From Rhodanobacter sp. DHB23 (GTDB taxonomy: Bacteria; Pseudomonadota; Gammaproteobacteria; Xanthomonadales; Rhodanobacteraceae): a stretch of 64,000 nt of DNA. The stretch is from NCBI RefSeq assembly GCF_014842975.1, contig NZ_JACYXK010000029.1, forward strand, positions 186,001 to 250,000, read 5' to 3'. Below, in pieces: positions 35,558 to 44,870 of this stretch (position 1 is its first letter; each line of letters begins with the position of its first letter). A program made the position numbers and the translations under genes. The notes under the pieces were generated by a model, which did no database searches, was not told where the DNA came from, and worked only from the letters and a program-made list of their open reading frames with translations.

Positions 35558-36652
35558 ATGGCACGTCCCGCCGGCATGATCGGCTTCCACTCCAGCGCGC
35601 ACGCCGCGCCGGTGACGGACGATCCGCGCCTGACCGCCGCGGAGTTCCCCACCAACAAGCTGCTCTACCTGACCCAGCTCGCGGACGGTTGTGGTGTGGA
35701 CACCCGTTCGTGGTTCGGCGGCTTGGCCCTGAACCGCGCGCAGATCGCCGATCCGGCGCTGCGCGTTTCCTACCGGCAGGCCAGCCTGTTCGTGCATCGC
35801 GCGCTCACCGCGCTGGGTACGGCAGGCGTGCATGATGCCGGGCTGCGCATCGGCCGCGAGGGCACCGTCGGCGGCTTCGGCCTGCTCGGGCTGGCGATGA
35901 TGACCTCGCGCACCTTCGGCGAGGCGATGCAGTCGGGCATCCGTTACCACAAGATCTGCGGCTGCCTGCTCGACCTCGCGTTCGAGCCGGTGGACGAACA
36001 GGCCGTGGCGATGGTGGCGCTGCCGTTGTTCGACGATGCCAGCCTGCTGCCGTTCTTCTGCGAGGAGCTGTTCGCCAGCTCCACGCTGATCGCGCGCGAA
36101 CTGGTCGGCGCCGAACTGCGCCCGCTGCGCGTGGAACTGGCCTATCCGCGCCCGCGCCACGCCGACGAGTACACACAACTGTTCGGCTGCGAGCTGCGCT
36201 TCGACGCGCCGCGCTGCCGGCTGCTGCTCGACACGCAATGGCTGGCCCGTCCGCTGCCCGGTTACAACCCGCTCACTGCACAGCAGGCGCTGGCGCTGTG
36301 CGCGCAGCAACGCACGCCGGACGGTGGCGAGCCGCACCAGGAAATCGTCGCCGCGGTGGAACGCCTGCTGCGCAGCCAGTTGCGCCAGCAGCCCACGCTC
36401 AACGAGGTGGCGCGCACGCTCAACCTCAGCGAACGCTCGCTGCGCCGACGGCTCACCGAGAGCGGCCGCGTTTTCCGCGAGATCCACGACCGCGTGCGCG
36501 CCGAACGCGCCCTGCAACTGCTGCAGGGCGGCGACCTGAGCGTGGCCGAGATCGGCGGCGAAGTGGGCTTCAGCGACCCGCGCGAATTCCGCCGCGCGTT
36601 CAAGCGCTGGACCGGCATGGCGCCGCAGGAAGCCCGCCGCGCCGCGGCCTGA
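35558..36652 (+). CDS. AraC family regulator with arabinose-binding-type sensor domain
   Basis: 364 residues. Residues 1 to about 245 form the 'Arabinose_bd' sensor region seen in OruR/ArgR-like regulators (RIGREGTVGGFGLLGLAMMTSRTFGEAM). The C-terminus holds the two AraC helix-turn-helix motifs: TLNEVARTLNLSERSLRRRL and LSVAEIGGEVGFSDPREFRRAFKRWTGMAPQ. GGAG 10 bp before the ATG supports the start at 35558. It lies directly before the beta-helix/cytochrome/TonB-receptor block, in the same direction, and a 16-bp palindrome sits between, so it is the candidate activator of that block. Confidence 0.9.
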   Translation: MARPAGMIGFHSSAHAAPVTDDPRLTAAEFPTNKLLYLTQLADGCGVDTRSWFGGLALNRAQIADPALRVSYRQASLFVHRALTALGTAGVHDAGLRIGREGTVGGFGLLGLAMMTSRTFGEAMQSGIRYHKICGCLLDLAFEPVDEQAVAMVALPLFDDASLLPFFCEELFASSTLIARELVGAELRPLRVELAYPRPRHADEYTQLFGCELRFDAPRCRLLLDTQWLARPLPGYNPLTAQQALALCAQQRTPDGGEPHQEIVAAVERLLRSQLRQQPTLNEVARTLNLSERSLRRRLTESGRVFREIHDRVRAERALQLLQGGDLSVAEIGGEVGFSDPREFRRAFKRWTGMAPQEARRAAA

Positions 36653-36716
36653 TCGACTCCAGCGGCCAACGCTGACCGCTTTGCCCCCCATACCTTGGCC
36701 GTTTTACCCTCCCCAA

Positions 36717-36732
36717 CCGCAACGTGTTGCGG
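36717..36732. promoter_or_regulatory. 16-bp perfect palindrome before the beta-helix gene
   Basis: CCGCAACGTGTTGCGG, 49 bp before the ATG of the beta-helix lipoprotein gene and 65 bp after the AraC stop. Position fits an operator for the downstream operon. No matching known motif. Confidence 0.45.
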
Positions 36733-36780
36733 GACAGTGACGGCATCCGCACTGCCGTTCGAATGGGGAGTTCAACGATC

Positions 36781-38016
36781 ATGCGCAAGACGCTCATCAC
36801 CGTGGCGCTGGCCACCGCACTCGCCGCCTGCAGCAGCCAGCAGGCCCCGGCACCGCAGAACCAGGGCGATGCCAGCTTCGAATCCAAGCTGCAGGAACAG
36901 TTGCTGGATGCCAAACCCGGCAGCGTGATCGACATTCCCGCCGGCCACTACCACCTCACCCGCGGCCTCAGCCTGCGCACCGACGGCGTCACCATCAAGG
37001 GCGCCGGCAAGGACCAGACCGTGCTCTCGTTCAAGGGCCAGGTGGTCGGCCCCGAGGGCCTGCTGGTGAACGCCAACGACTTCACCATCGAGAACCTCAC
37101 CATCGAGGACACCAAGGGCGATGCGCTGAAGATCAACCACGGCAAGAACATCACCATCCACGGCGTGCGCACGCAGTGGACGGACGGCTCGCAGACCAGC
37201 AACGGCCCGTACGGCATCTACCCGGTGAAGACGCAAAACGTGCTGATCGAGGATTCCGAAGCGATCGGCGCCTCCGACTCGGGCATCTACGTCGGCCAGT
37301 CCACCAACGTGATCGTGCGCAACAACCGCGCGGAACAGAACGTGGCCGGCATCGAGATCGAGAACACGGTGAACGCCGACGTGTACGGCAACACCGCCAC
37401 CAACAACTCCGGCGGCATCCTGGTGTTCAACATGCCCGACCTGCTGATGGAAGGCGGCGGCACGCGCGTCTACAAGAACCAGGTGATCGCCAACAACCAC
37501 GACAACTTCGCGGCGAACGGCTCGGCCGTGGCCAGCGTGCCGGCGGGCTCGGGCGTGGTGGTGAACTCCAACCCGAAGGTGGAGATCTTCGACAACGACA
37601 TCGCCGACAACAAGACGGCGAACATCATCATCTCCAGCTTCTACTCCACCAACTACGCCAGCAAGACCGGCGTGGCGGCCAACTACGACCCGTACCCGAA
37701 AGGCATCTTCGTGTACGGCAACCGCCTCAAGGGCGGCGGCGACTCGCCCAGCGGGCTGGACTTCAAGACGCTGAAGATCGCGCTGTTCGGCCTCGGCGGC
37801 CACTTCCCCGACGTGCTGTGGGACGGCTACAGCGACCCGAAATTCACCGACAAGACGCTGCCGCCGCAGGACCGCATCTGCATCCAGGACGTCAGCGGCG
37901 TGGTCGATGCCGACGGCCCCAACGGCTACAAGCATCCGAACACCGACATGAAGCCGTTCCAGTGCACGCTGGACAAGCTGCCGGGCGTGACGCTCAACCC
38001 CGAGCCGAAGATCTGA
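36781..38016 (+). CDS. Parallel beta-helix lipoprotein (TIGR03805-type)
   Basis: 411 residues. Lipoprotein signal peptide (lipobox LAAC, Cys16 region) followed by a right-handed parallel beta-helix: repeated turns such as DGVTIKGAG, ANDFTIENLTIEDT, TQNVLIEDSEAIGASDSGIY, TNVIVRNNRAEQNVAGIEIE and PKVEIFDNDIADN. A C-terminal segment with DRICIQDVSG and a Cys pair closes the fold. TIGR03805 proteins occur regularly beside TIGR03806 proteins (next gene) in the cell envelope; the pair's function is unknown. Beta-helix proteins often bind or cut polysaccharides, but no catalytic set was identified. Stop is 11 bp before the next start. Confidence 0.85.
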   Translation: MRKTLITVALATALAACSSQQAPAPQNQGDASFESKLQEQLLDAKPGSVIDIPAGHYHLTRGLSLRTDGVTIKGAGKDQTVLSFKGQVVGPEGLLVNANDFTIENLTIEDTKGDALKINHGKNITIHGVRTQWTDGSQTSNGPYGIYPVKTQNVLIEDSEAIGASDSGIYVGQSTNVIVRNNRAEQNVAGIEIENTVNADVYGNTATNNSGGILVFNMPDLLMEGGGTRVYKNQVIANNHDNFAANGSAVASVPAGSGVVVNSNPKVEIFDNDIADNKTANIIISSFYSTNYASKTGVAANYDPYPKGIFVYGNRLKGGGDSPSGLDFKTLKIALFGLGGHFPDVLWDGYSDPKFTDKTLPPQDRICIQDVSGVVDADGPNGYKHPNTDMKPFQCTLDKLPGVTLNPEPKI

Positions 38017-38026
38017 GGGCGTACCG

Positions 38027-39166
38027 GTGAAGTTTGCGAAACACTCCGCGCTGCTGGCGCTGCTCCTGCTGGCCGGCTGCCACCGCGGCATGCCGCCGGC
38101 GGAATTCCACGCCGACGGCAAGCCGCCCAGGCTCAGCGACTGGCACATGGTCGAAGCCCGCGACGGCAAGCTGGAACTCAACGCCGGCGTGGTGCCGTAC
38201 AACCTCAACACGCCGCTGTTCACCGACTATGTGCACAAGCTGCGCACGGTGTGGATGCCCAAGGGCGTGGCGGCGAAGTACGACGCGAAGAACACCTTCG
38301 ACTTCCCGGTCGGCACCGTCGTCACCAAGACCTTCTATTACCCGCGCGCCGCCGACGGCAAGTTCAGCGACGTGGCGCGCACGCTGGACTACTCCGGCGA
38401 TTTCATCGGCCAGGACCTGAACCTTGCCAGCGTGCACCTGGTGGAAACGCGCCTGCTGGTGCGCCGCAAGGAAGGCTGGACGCCCTTCGTCTACGTGTGG
38501 AACCCGCAGCAGACCGAAGCCACCCTGGTGCGCACCGGCGACGTGCAGGCGCTCACCCTGGTCGACGCGCAGGACCAGCGCGAGGACTTCAACTACGTGG
38601 TGCCCGACGAAGGCCAATGCGTGAACTGCCACGAGGCCGACATGATCGGCCGCAGCATCCTGCCGATCGGCCCCAAGGCGCGGAACATGAACCGCGAATA
38701 CGACTACGGCAGCGGCCGCGAGAACCAGCTGGAACACCTGGTCGCACTGGGCTACCTGATGGACATGCCCAAACTCGCCGACGTGCCGAAGGCCGCCGAC
38801 TGGCGCGACCCAAGCGCCTCGCTCGATGCGCGCGCGCGCGCCTGGCTCGACGTCAATTGCGCGATGTGCCACAACCCGCACGGCGAGGCCAGCGTCACCG
38901 GCTTCTCGCTCGGCACCGACGTGCCGGAAGACCACCACCTCGGCATCTGCAAGTCGCCCGAGGCGGCCGGCCCGGCCACCGGCGGACGCCTGTTCGACAT
39001 CGTGCCCGGCAAGCCGGACGAGTCGATCATCATGAACCGCATCGGCTCCACCCGGCCCGGCACGATGATGCCGGAGATCGGCCGCAGCACCGTGGACCGC
39101 GAAGGCGAGGCCTTGATCCGCGCCTGGATTCTTTCGCTCAAGGGGAACTGCGACATCGTGCATTGA
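38027..39166 (+). CDS. Diheme c-type cytochrome lipoprotein (SO2930 / TIGR03806 family)
   Basis: 379 residues, GTG start. Lipobox LLAGC with Cys18. A beta-rich N-terminal region (FTDYVHKLRTVWMPKGV, FPVGTVVTKTFYYP) is followed by two heme c sites, CVNCH (C198, C201, H202) and CAMCH (C278, C281, H282), and GTMMPEIGRS with likely Met ligands. Anchored in the periplasmic face of a membrane, it should carry electrons. Partner of the preceding beta-helix lipoprotein in many genomes. 74 bp before the TonB-dependent receptor. Confidence 0.88.
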   Translation: MKFAKHSALLALLLLAGCHRGMPPAEFHADGKPPRLSDWHMVEARDGKLELNAGVVPYNLNTPLFTDYVHKLRTVWMPKGVAAKYDAKNTFDFPVGTVVTKTFYYPRAADGKFSDVARTLDYSGDFIGQDLNLASVHLVETRLLVRRKEGWTPFVYVWNPQQTEATLVRTGDVQALTLVDAQDQREDFNYVVPDEGQCVNCHEADMIGRSILPIGPKARNMNREYDYGSGRENQLEHLVALGYLMDMPKLADVPKAADWRDPSASLDARARAWLDVNCAMCHNPHGEASVTGFSLGTDVPEDHHLGICKSPEAAGPATGGRLFDIVPGKPDESIIMNRIGSTRPGTMMPEIGRSTVDREGEALIRAWILSLKGNCDIVH

Positions 39167-39239
39167 GCACGGTCGCGGTGAACGAAAACCTCGGCGCGAC
39201 CAAGGCGCCATGCATCACCAGGTTCTGGGGAGAACAGCT

Positions 39240-41792
39240 ATGACGATGCGTCTGCGACCACTGTCCGTCCAACTGCGCCTCGCGCTGCTCGGCGGCGCCA
39301 TGCTGATCGGCACGCCACTGGCCGCGCTGGCCGCGGATGCGCCGCAGGACGGCGGCACCGGGCAGGCCGCAAACGCCACGCCATCGCCTGGCACGCAGAA
39401 AAGCGACAAGAGCACCACCGAGCTGGGCAAGATCACGGTGACCGCGCAGAGCCGCACGCAGGAAATGCAGCAGGTGCCGATCGCCCTGCAGATCGTCACC
39501 GCCAAGGACATCCAGAGCGTCACCGCCACCGACATCAGCCAGATGCAGTACTTCGTGCCGGGCCTGGTCGTCACCACCAGCCAGCCGACCCAGCCCGGCT
39601 ACACCCTGCGCGGCATCACCACCGAGGATTTCGGCATCGGCACCGAACCGGCCGTGGGCGTGTACGTGGACGGCGTCTATGCCGACCGCACCGGCGGCTC
39701 GATGCTGGCGTTCAACGACATCCAGCGCATCGAGGTGCTGAAAGGGCCGCAGGGCACGCTGTTCGGCCGCAACGCGGCGGGCGGCGCGATCTCCATCGTC
39801 ACCAACGAGCCCAGCGACAAGTTCGAGGGCGATGCCACGCTGCGCTACGGCAACTACGGCGAGCGCTATGCCTACGGCCTGGTCAACATCCCGCTGAACA
39901 ACGACATGGCGCTGCGCATCAGCGCCTACGACAACCAGAGCGACGGCTGGATCAAGGACCAGGCGACCGGCCAGCACTACGGCGACAACGGCGACTGGGG
40001 CACCCGCGCGGTGTTCCGCTGGAACCTCACGCCGGATACCCGCGTGCTGCTGTCGTGGGACCACGAGAAGCTCAACCAGGCGCCGCAGGCGGCCGTCGGC
40101 CTGGTGCCGCTGTCGGATTTCACCTTGCAGCAACCCTCCGGCCTGGTGCTGCCGCCGTTCCCGGCGAATCCATCGACGTATCTCAACCCGCTGCATGCGC
40201 CGCTCTACAACGATGCGGTGGGCGCCGACGAGCGGCGCCGCTTCGACGGCGTCACCCTGACCGTGGACCACAACTTCGCCTGGGGCAGCCTGACCTCGAC
40301 CACCGCGTGGCGCAACTTCGACACCTTCAACCTCGAAGACAGCGACGGCACCGCCAACATCGACACCTACCTCGCCACCGCCAACATCGAGCACAACAAC
40401 GCGTTCTCGCAGGAGTTCAAGCTGGCCGGCAGCAACGACCTGCTCGACTGGGTCACCGGCGTGAGCTGGTACAGCGAGCAGGCGCGCCAGGGCAACCAGG
40501 TGGACGTCAACACCAACAGCATCGACACGCTGGCGGTGAACACCGGCGCGCAGACGGGCACGCCCACCGGCACGCTGTTCCACTACTTCCAGTCGATGCT
40601 CGACGCCTACGGCCTGCCCTACAACCTGCTGGGCGACCCGTGGACCGAGCAGATCAACAACAACGGCAACTACAAGTCCTATGCCGCGTTCGGCGACGTG
40701 ATCTGGCACCTCAGCGACAAGCTGGACCTGACCACCGGCGCGCGCTTCACCCACGACGAGCGCGACTTCACCTGGTTCAACATCCCGCGCCTGGCACCGC
40801 AACTGGACAACACGCTGAGCCAGCTCCAGCAGGCCGGCATCCTCGACATGGCCGCCGCCATGGCCGGCATCCCCACCTCCGCCCTGCTCAACGCCTTCCA
40901 GAGCAACGAGATCTTCACCGCCAGCGGCGGCGCGCCCGTCGGCACCCTGGTCAGCGCGCACAACACCTGGAACGACTTCAGCCCGCGCGCGGTGCTCAGT
41001 TACAAGTTCACCCCGGACGTGATGGCCTATTTCTCGGTGGCCAAGGGCTACAAGGCCGGCGGCTACGAGAGCCTGGACATCGGTTCGCACTTCGCGCCGG
41101 AGAAGGTGTGGAACTACGAGGCCGGCATCAAGACGGTGATGCCGGAGTACAACCTGCTGTTCAACGGCTCGGTGTACTACTACCGCTACTACAACCTGCA
41201 GGAGCAGGTGCTCAACCCGAACGTCACCGGGCAGCCGGGTTCCAACGGTACCGGCATCCCGTACTACACCACCAGCGTCAGCAACGAGGAAGCCAAGGGC
41301 GTCGATCTCGAGGCGCAATGGCAGCCGGTCGAGCCGCTGAAGTTCAACGCCAACGTGGCCTACATCAGCCAGCGCTACCTGCAATCGACGGCACCGGACG
41401 GCACCGTGCTCAACGGCCAGCCCACCGGCAACCCGCTGTGGTCGGCCACCGCCGGCATGGCCTACACCGTGCACAACGTGGCCAACGGCAACGTGGTGTT
41501 CAACTTCCAGTACGGTTTCCGCAGCAAGACCCGCTGCAACGGCGAATCGGAAGTCCAGGGCACCTGCCAGACCAGCCCGAACTTCCAGGTGGGCACGGCG
41601 CAGCGGCACTCCAATGCGCGCCTCGACTGGCAGACGCCGGACCAGCGCTGGGACGTCGGCATTTTCGTGAACAATGTCTTCAACCAGCGCTACATCGGCA
41701 TCACCAACCTCACCACCACGGTGTTCGGCACGCCCTGGGCCGTCATCGACCCGCCGCGCACCTACGGCGCGGAATTGCGCGTGAAGTTCTGA
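39240..41792 (+). CDS. TonB-dependent outer membrane receptor
   Basis: 850 residues. Signal peptide ends LAALAADAP; ITVTAQSRTQEMQQVPIALQIV contains the TonB-box-like start and the plug follows (YTLRGITTEDFGIGTEP, VYVDGVYADRTG, IEVLKGPQGTLFGRNAAGG). The rest is the 22-strand barrel, ending RTYGAELRVKF with the terminal Phe needed for outer membrane insertion. It imports a scarce ligand driven by TonB-ExbBD. Substrate unknown; the family resembles receptors annotated for catechols, carotenoid-like or other aromatic/lipid compounds. GGGGAG 7 bp before the ATG. Same direction as the beta-helix/cytochrome pair. Confidence 0.95.
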   Translation: MTMRLRPLSVQLRLALLGGAMLIGTPLAALAADAPQDGGTGQAANATPSPGTQKSDKSTTELGKITVTAQSRTQEMQQVPIALQIVTAKDIQSVTATDISQMQYFVPGLVVTTSQPTQPGYTLRGITTEDFGIGTEPAVGVYVDGVYADRTGGSMLAFNDIQRIEVLKGPQGTLFGRNAAGGAISIVTNEPSDKFEGDATLRYGNYGERYAYGLVNIPLNNDMALRISAYDNQSDGWIKDQATGQHYGDNGDWGTRAVFRWNLTPDTRVLLSWDHEKLNQAPQAAVGLVPLSDFTLQQPSGLVLPPFPANPSTYLNPLHAPLYNDAVGADERRRFDGVTLTVDHNFAWGSLTSTTAWRNFDTFNLEDSDGTANIDTYLATANIEHNNAFSQEFKLAGSNDLLDWVTGVSWYSEQARQGNQVDVNTNSIDTLAVNTGAQTGTPTGTLFHYFQSMLDAYGLPYNLLGDPWTEQINNNGNYKSYAAFGDVIWHLSDKLDLTTGARFTHDERDFTWFNIPRLAPQLDNTLSQLQQAGILDMAAAMAGIPTSALLNAFQSNEIFTASGGAPVGTLVSAHNTWNDFSPRAVLSYKFTPDVMAYFSVAKGYKAGGYESLDIGSHFAPEKVWNYEAGIKTVMPEYNLLFNGSVYYYRYYNLQEQVLNPNVTGQPGSNGTGIPYYTTSVSNEEAKGVDLEAQWQPVEPLKFNANVAYISQRYLQSTAPDGTVLNGQPTGNPLWSATAGMAYTVHNVANGNVVFNFQYGFRSKTRCNGESEVQGTCQTSPNFQVGTAQRHSNARLDWQTPDQRWDVGIFVNNVFNQRYIGITNLTTTVFGTPWAVIDPPRTYGAELRVKF

Positions 41793-41802
41793 CGCAGACG
41801 CA

Positions 41803-41856
41803 TCGCGGCCGAAGCCGCTCCTACGACGCGCCGTGTAGGAGCGGCTTCGACCGCGA
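41803..41856. repeat. GTAG-type REP palindrome, inverted arrangement
   Basis: 22-bp arms (41803-41824, 41835-41856) with one mismatch and a 10-bp loop. Here the GCTCCTAC and GTAGGAGC ends meet at the loop, the reverse of the copies at 8296, 9130, 53046 and 55018, where they face outward; the arms read GGAGCGGCTTCG, a different subfamily. Lies between the TonB receptor and aldehyde dehydrogenase genes. Confidence 0.85.
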
Positions 41857-41882
41857 ACCGCCCCATCCAAGGTTCGCCCAGC

Positions 41883-43283
41883 ATGTCCGACCTCGATACC
41901 TCCCTGCGCCGCTTGCGCGAAGCGCAGGCCCGCGACCCGCTGCCGGACTGGCCCGCGCGCGCCACCCGCCTGCGTGCGCTGGAGCGCCTGCTGCACACGC
42001 ATCGCGACGGCATGGCCGCGGCGATCCACGCCGACTTCGGCAACCGTCCCGCGGAAGAAACCGAGCTGCTGGAGATCTTCCCCAGCCTCTCGGCCGTGCG
42101 CCACGCCCTGCACCACGGCCGGCGCTGGATGCGGCCGAAGCGGCGCTTCGCCGACCTGCTGTTCCTGCCCGCGCGTACCGAACTGCGGCCGCAGCCGCTG
42201 GGCGTGGTGGGCATCATCGTGCCGTGGAACTACCCGCTCTACCTCGCGGTGGGGCCGCTGGTGGATGCGCTGGCCGCCGGCAACCGCGTGATGCTGAAGA
42301 TGAGCGAATACACGCCGCGCTTCTCCGCCCTGTTCGCCGAACTCGTCGCCAGGTACTTCCGCAACGACGAGGTGCTGGTGGTCAACGGCGACGCCGCCGT
42401 CGGCCAGGCCTTCGCCGGGCTGCCTTTCGACCACCTGCTGTTCACCGGCTCCACCGCGGTGGGCCACCACGTGATGCGTGCGGCCGCGGCCAACCTGACG
42501 CCGGTGACGCTGGAGCTGGGCGGCAAGTCGCCCGCCATCCTCGGCCCCGGCGCGCGCATGGAGCATGCGGCCGAACGCATCGTGTTCGGCAAGCTGGTCA
42601 ACGCGGGCCAGACCTGCATCGCGCCCGACTACGTGCTGCTGCCGCGCGCGCGCATGGACGAATTCGTCGCCGCGGCACGTGCGGCGGCCACGCGCCTGTA
42701 TCCCGACCTCGCGCGCAATGCGCAATACGCCAGCATCGCCACCGACCGCCACTACGCGCGGCTCTCCGTGCTGCGCGACGACGCGAAGGCCGCCGGCGCC
42801 TCGATCGAACCACTGACCGATGCCGCGCCCGACGCCGCGCGCCGCCTGTTGCCGCCCGTGCTGATCGCCAACGTGCGCGACGACATGCCGGTGATGCAGG
42901 AAGAAATCTTCGGCCCGCTGCTGCCGCTGGTGCCTTACGACACGCTGGACGAGGCGATCGCCTTCATCGGCGCGCGCGCGCATCCGCTCGCGCTCTACCT
43001 GTTCGAGACGGACCGGTCGCTGATCGACCGCGTGCTCGTGCGCACCCACGCCGGCGGCGTCACCCTCAACGACACGCTCTACCACATCGCCCAGCACGGC
43101 CTGCCCTTCGGCGGCGTGGGCGCCTCGGGCATGGGCGGCTACCACGGCGAGGCCGGCTTCCGCACCTTCTCGCACGTGAAACCCGTGTTCCGCCAGGCGC
43201 GCTGGAACGGCGCCGGCCTGCTCAACCCGCCCTACGGCAAGCGCTTCCGGCAGATGCTGGGCGTGCTGCTCAAGCGCGGCTGA
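41883..43283 (+). CDS. Coniferyl-aldehyde-dehydrogenase-like ALDH
   Basis: 466 residues, short for an ALDH and typical of the class 3 / coniferyl aldehyde group that lacks a long tail. VPWNYPLYLAV (cofactor), TLELGGKSPAI with the general-base Glu, and NAGQTCIAPDY with the catalytic Cys are present; the C-terminal YGKRFRQMLGV matches the group. It oxidises aromatic or long-chain aldehydes to acids with NAD(P). Follows the TonB receptor after a REP element and is closed by a strong terminator, so it may belong to the same uptake/catabolic unit. Confidence 0.92.
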   Translation: MSDLDTSLRRLREAQARDPLPDWPARATRLRALERLLHTHRDGMAAAIHADFGNRPAEETELLEIFPSLSAVRHALHHGRRWMRPKRRFADLLFLPARTELRPQPLGVVGIIVPWNYPLYLAVGPLVDALAAGNRVMLKMSEYTPRFSALFAELVARYFRNDEVLVVNGDAAVGQAFAGLPFDHLLFTGSTAVGHHVMRAAAANLTPVTLELGGKSPAILGPGARMEHAAERIVFGKLVNAGQTCIAPDYVLLPRARMDEFVAAARAAATRLYPDLARNAQYASIATDRHYARLSVLRDDAKAAGASIEPLTDAAPDAARRLLPPVLIANVRDDMPVMQEEIFGPLLPLVPYDTLDEAIAFIGARAHPLALYLFETDRSLIDRVLVRTHAGGVTLNDTLYHIAQHGLPFGGVGASGMGGYHGEAGFRTFSHVKPVFRQARWNGAGLLNPPYGKRFRQMLGVLLKRG

Positions 43284-43306
43284 GGACCCGTGGCGCGCAC
43301 ATGAAA

Positions 43307-43334
43307 AAACCTCCCCGCTCACGCGGGGAGGTTT
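43307..43334. terminator. Bidirectional intrinsic terminator
   Basis: Perfect 12-bp stem AAACCTCCCCGC / GCGGGGAGGTTT with a TCAC loop. A run of A before it gives a T-run on the minus strand, and TTT follows on the plus strand. Serves the aldehyde dehydrogenase gene and the convergent FadL-like gene. Confidence 0.9.
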
Positions 43335-43361
43335 CCTGGCGAAGGCCCGATCGCGCGGCGG

Positions 43362-44870
43362 TCAGAACTTGTACTGCGCCGACAGGCTCAGCAGGTTGCC
43401 GTAGTCGTCGAAGCTGCCGGTGAGGATGTCGCCGGTGGAATCGACCGAGCCATTCATGCCGGCGTGGGCGACGAAGATGTGCGCATAGGCGGCGTTGATC
43501 TGGAAGTTCTCGGTCGCCTTGTAGCCGATGCCGAAGGTGACCATGTGGCGCGCCGCGTCAGGCACGCGCGGATCGCGGTTGTCGGCGTTCATCGGCGCCT
43601 GGTCGATGGCCACGCCGGCGCGCAGGGTCAGCTTGTCGGTGGCGTAGTACTCGCCGCCCACCGACACGTACCAGGTGTTGCGCCAGTTGAACGGCAACGT
43701 GGTGGTCGGCTGCGTCGGGTTGGCGTAGACCAGCGTGAGGTCGCGCATCACGCTCCACTGTGTCCACGACGCGTCCATGCCGATGCCGAACTGCGACTCC
43801 TGGTGCCAGTAGCTCAGGGTGGCGGTGGCCGGGTTGGTGAGGCGCGCCATGCCGCCGGTGTGCTGGAACGACGGGATGCTGCCCGCCGGCAACTGGCTCT
43901 CGACCAGGCTGTAACCGGCCGCGGCACCGCCGAGACTGAAGTTGGCGGTGCCATCGATGTCGTGCGTGATGCGCGAGCGGTAATCCAGCGCCACGCGATC
44001 GTTCGCGGTCGGCTTCCAGTACGCACCCAGCTGCCAGCCCCACGCCCAATTGCTGCCCTGGACGTTGGCATAGCCGTCCGAACCCTGCGGGAGCAGCGCG
44101 GCCACGCCCGCCGCCTGGGCCTGCGCTTCCGCGGCGATGGCTGCCGCCTCCGCCTGGGCCTGCGCCGCCGTGATCTGGCCCGCGGCAGCCGCCGCCTGAA
44201 GCTGCGCGATGCCCGCCGCCGCCTGCTGGCCGATGCCCTGCTGCACCTTCAGCCCGATGGCATTGAGGTTGATCGCATTGGTCAGCTGGGCATTGGTGCG
44301 CTCGGCGATGGCGCTGGCGCCGATACTCCACTGGTCGTTGATCTTGAACGAGGCGGACAGCGTGGAATCGTACGAGCGCAGCAGGGTCTTGATGGCGTCG
44401 TAGCGGCCCACCCAGTTGCTGTCGTATTCGGTCTGGAAGCCGTACGGCACGTCGAAGGCGACGCCAAGGTTGACGCGGTCGCTCACCTTGGTGGAAATCG
44501 CCAGCGCGGGCACCGGCAGCGTGGTGCCGGCGTCACCGCCGTTGCTGCCGCTGATCGGCTGGCCGATCGCGTTGCTGGCCGAACCGCTGAACTTGGCGCT
44601 GAAATTGACCGCGGTGATGTCGGCCTGCACATAGGTGCCGTCGAGGTCGCTCATCGCCGCCGGGTTGTTCTCCACCACCGACACGTCGCCGCCGGCCGTG
44701 GCGGAACCCGCGTAGGCGCGGCCCAAGCCCTGTGCGGTGTTCTCGTGCAACTGGAAGGCGCTGGCATGGGCCATGCCCGGCGCGACCAGGGCGACCGCAA
44801 CGGCCGTGCTGAGCGCGGCAAGCGCCAGTGGACGGGTGGCGTTCGGGAGAAGACGGTTGGACTTGTGCAT
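43362..44870 (-). CDS. OmpP1/FadL family outer membrane transporter
   Basis: 502 residues. Signal peptide ends GMAHA, and the mature protein starts SAFQLHENTAQGLGRAYAG, the plug-forming N-terminus of FadL, with the NNPAAMSDLDG motif. The rest is a 14-strand barrel ending LSAQYKF with terminal Phe. FadL proteins let long-chain fatty acids and other hydrophobic compounds cross the outer membrane. Odd: an Ala/Gln-rich stretch of about 50 residues (44098-44243) with coiled-coil-like pattern interrupts the barrel. GGAG lies 7 bp before the ATG at 44870. Expression would be divergent from ycgL. Confidence 0.92.
   Translation of the reverse strand: MHKSNRLLPNATRPLALAALSTAVAVALVAPGMAHASAFQLHENTAQGLGRAYAGSATAGGDVSVVENNPAAMSDLDGTYVQADITAVNFSAKFSGSASNAIGQPISGSNGGDAGTTLPVPALAISTKVSDRVNLGVAFDVPYGFQTEYDSNWVGRYDAIKTLLRSYDSTLSASFKINDQWSIGASAIAERTNAQLTNAINLNAIGLKVQQGIGQQAAAGIAQLQAAAAAGQITAAQAQAEAAAIAAEAQAQAAGVAALLPQGSDGYANVQGSNWAWGWQLGAYWKPTANDRVALDYRSRITHDIDGTANFSLGGAAAGYSLVESQLPAGSIPSFQHTGGMARLTNPATATLSYWHQESQFGIGMDASWTQWSVMRDLTLVYANPTQPTTTLPFNWRNTWYVSVGGEYYATDKLTLRAGVAIDQAPMNADNRDPRVPDAARHMVTFGIGYKATENFQINAAYAHIFVAHAGMNGSVDSTGDILTGSFDDYGNLLSLSAQYKF

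Noticed and set aside
39138-43322. Open frame of almost 1,400 codons on the minus strand
   Set aside because: Lies over the TonB receptor and aldehyde dehydrogenase genes; composition is Arg/His/Ala/Val-rich with no motif. A by-product of high GC at third codon positions.
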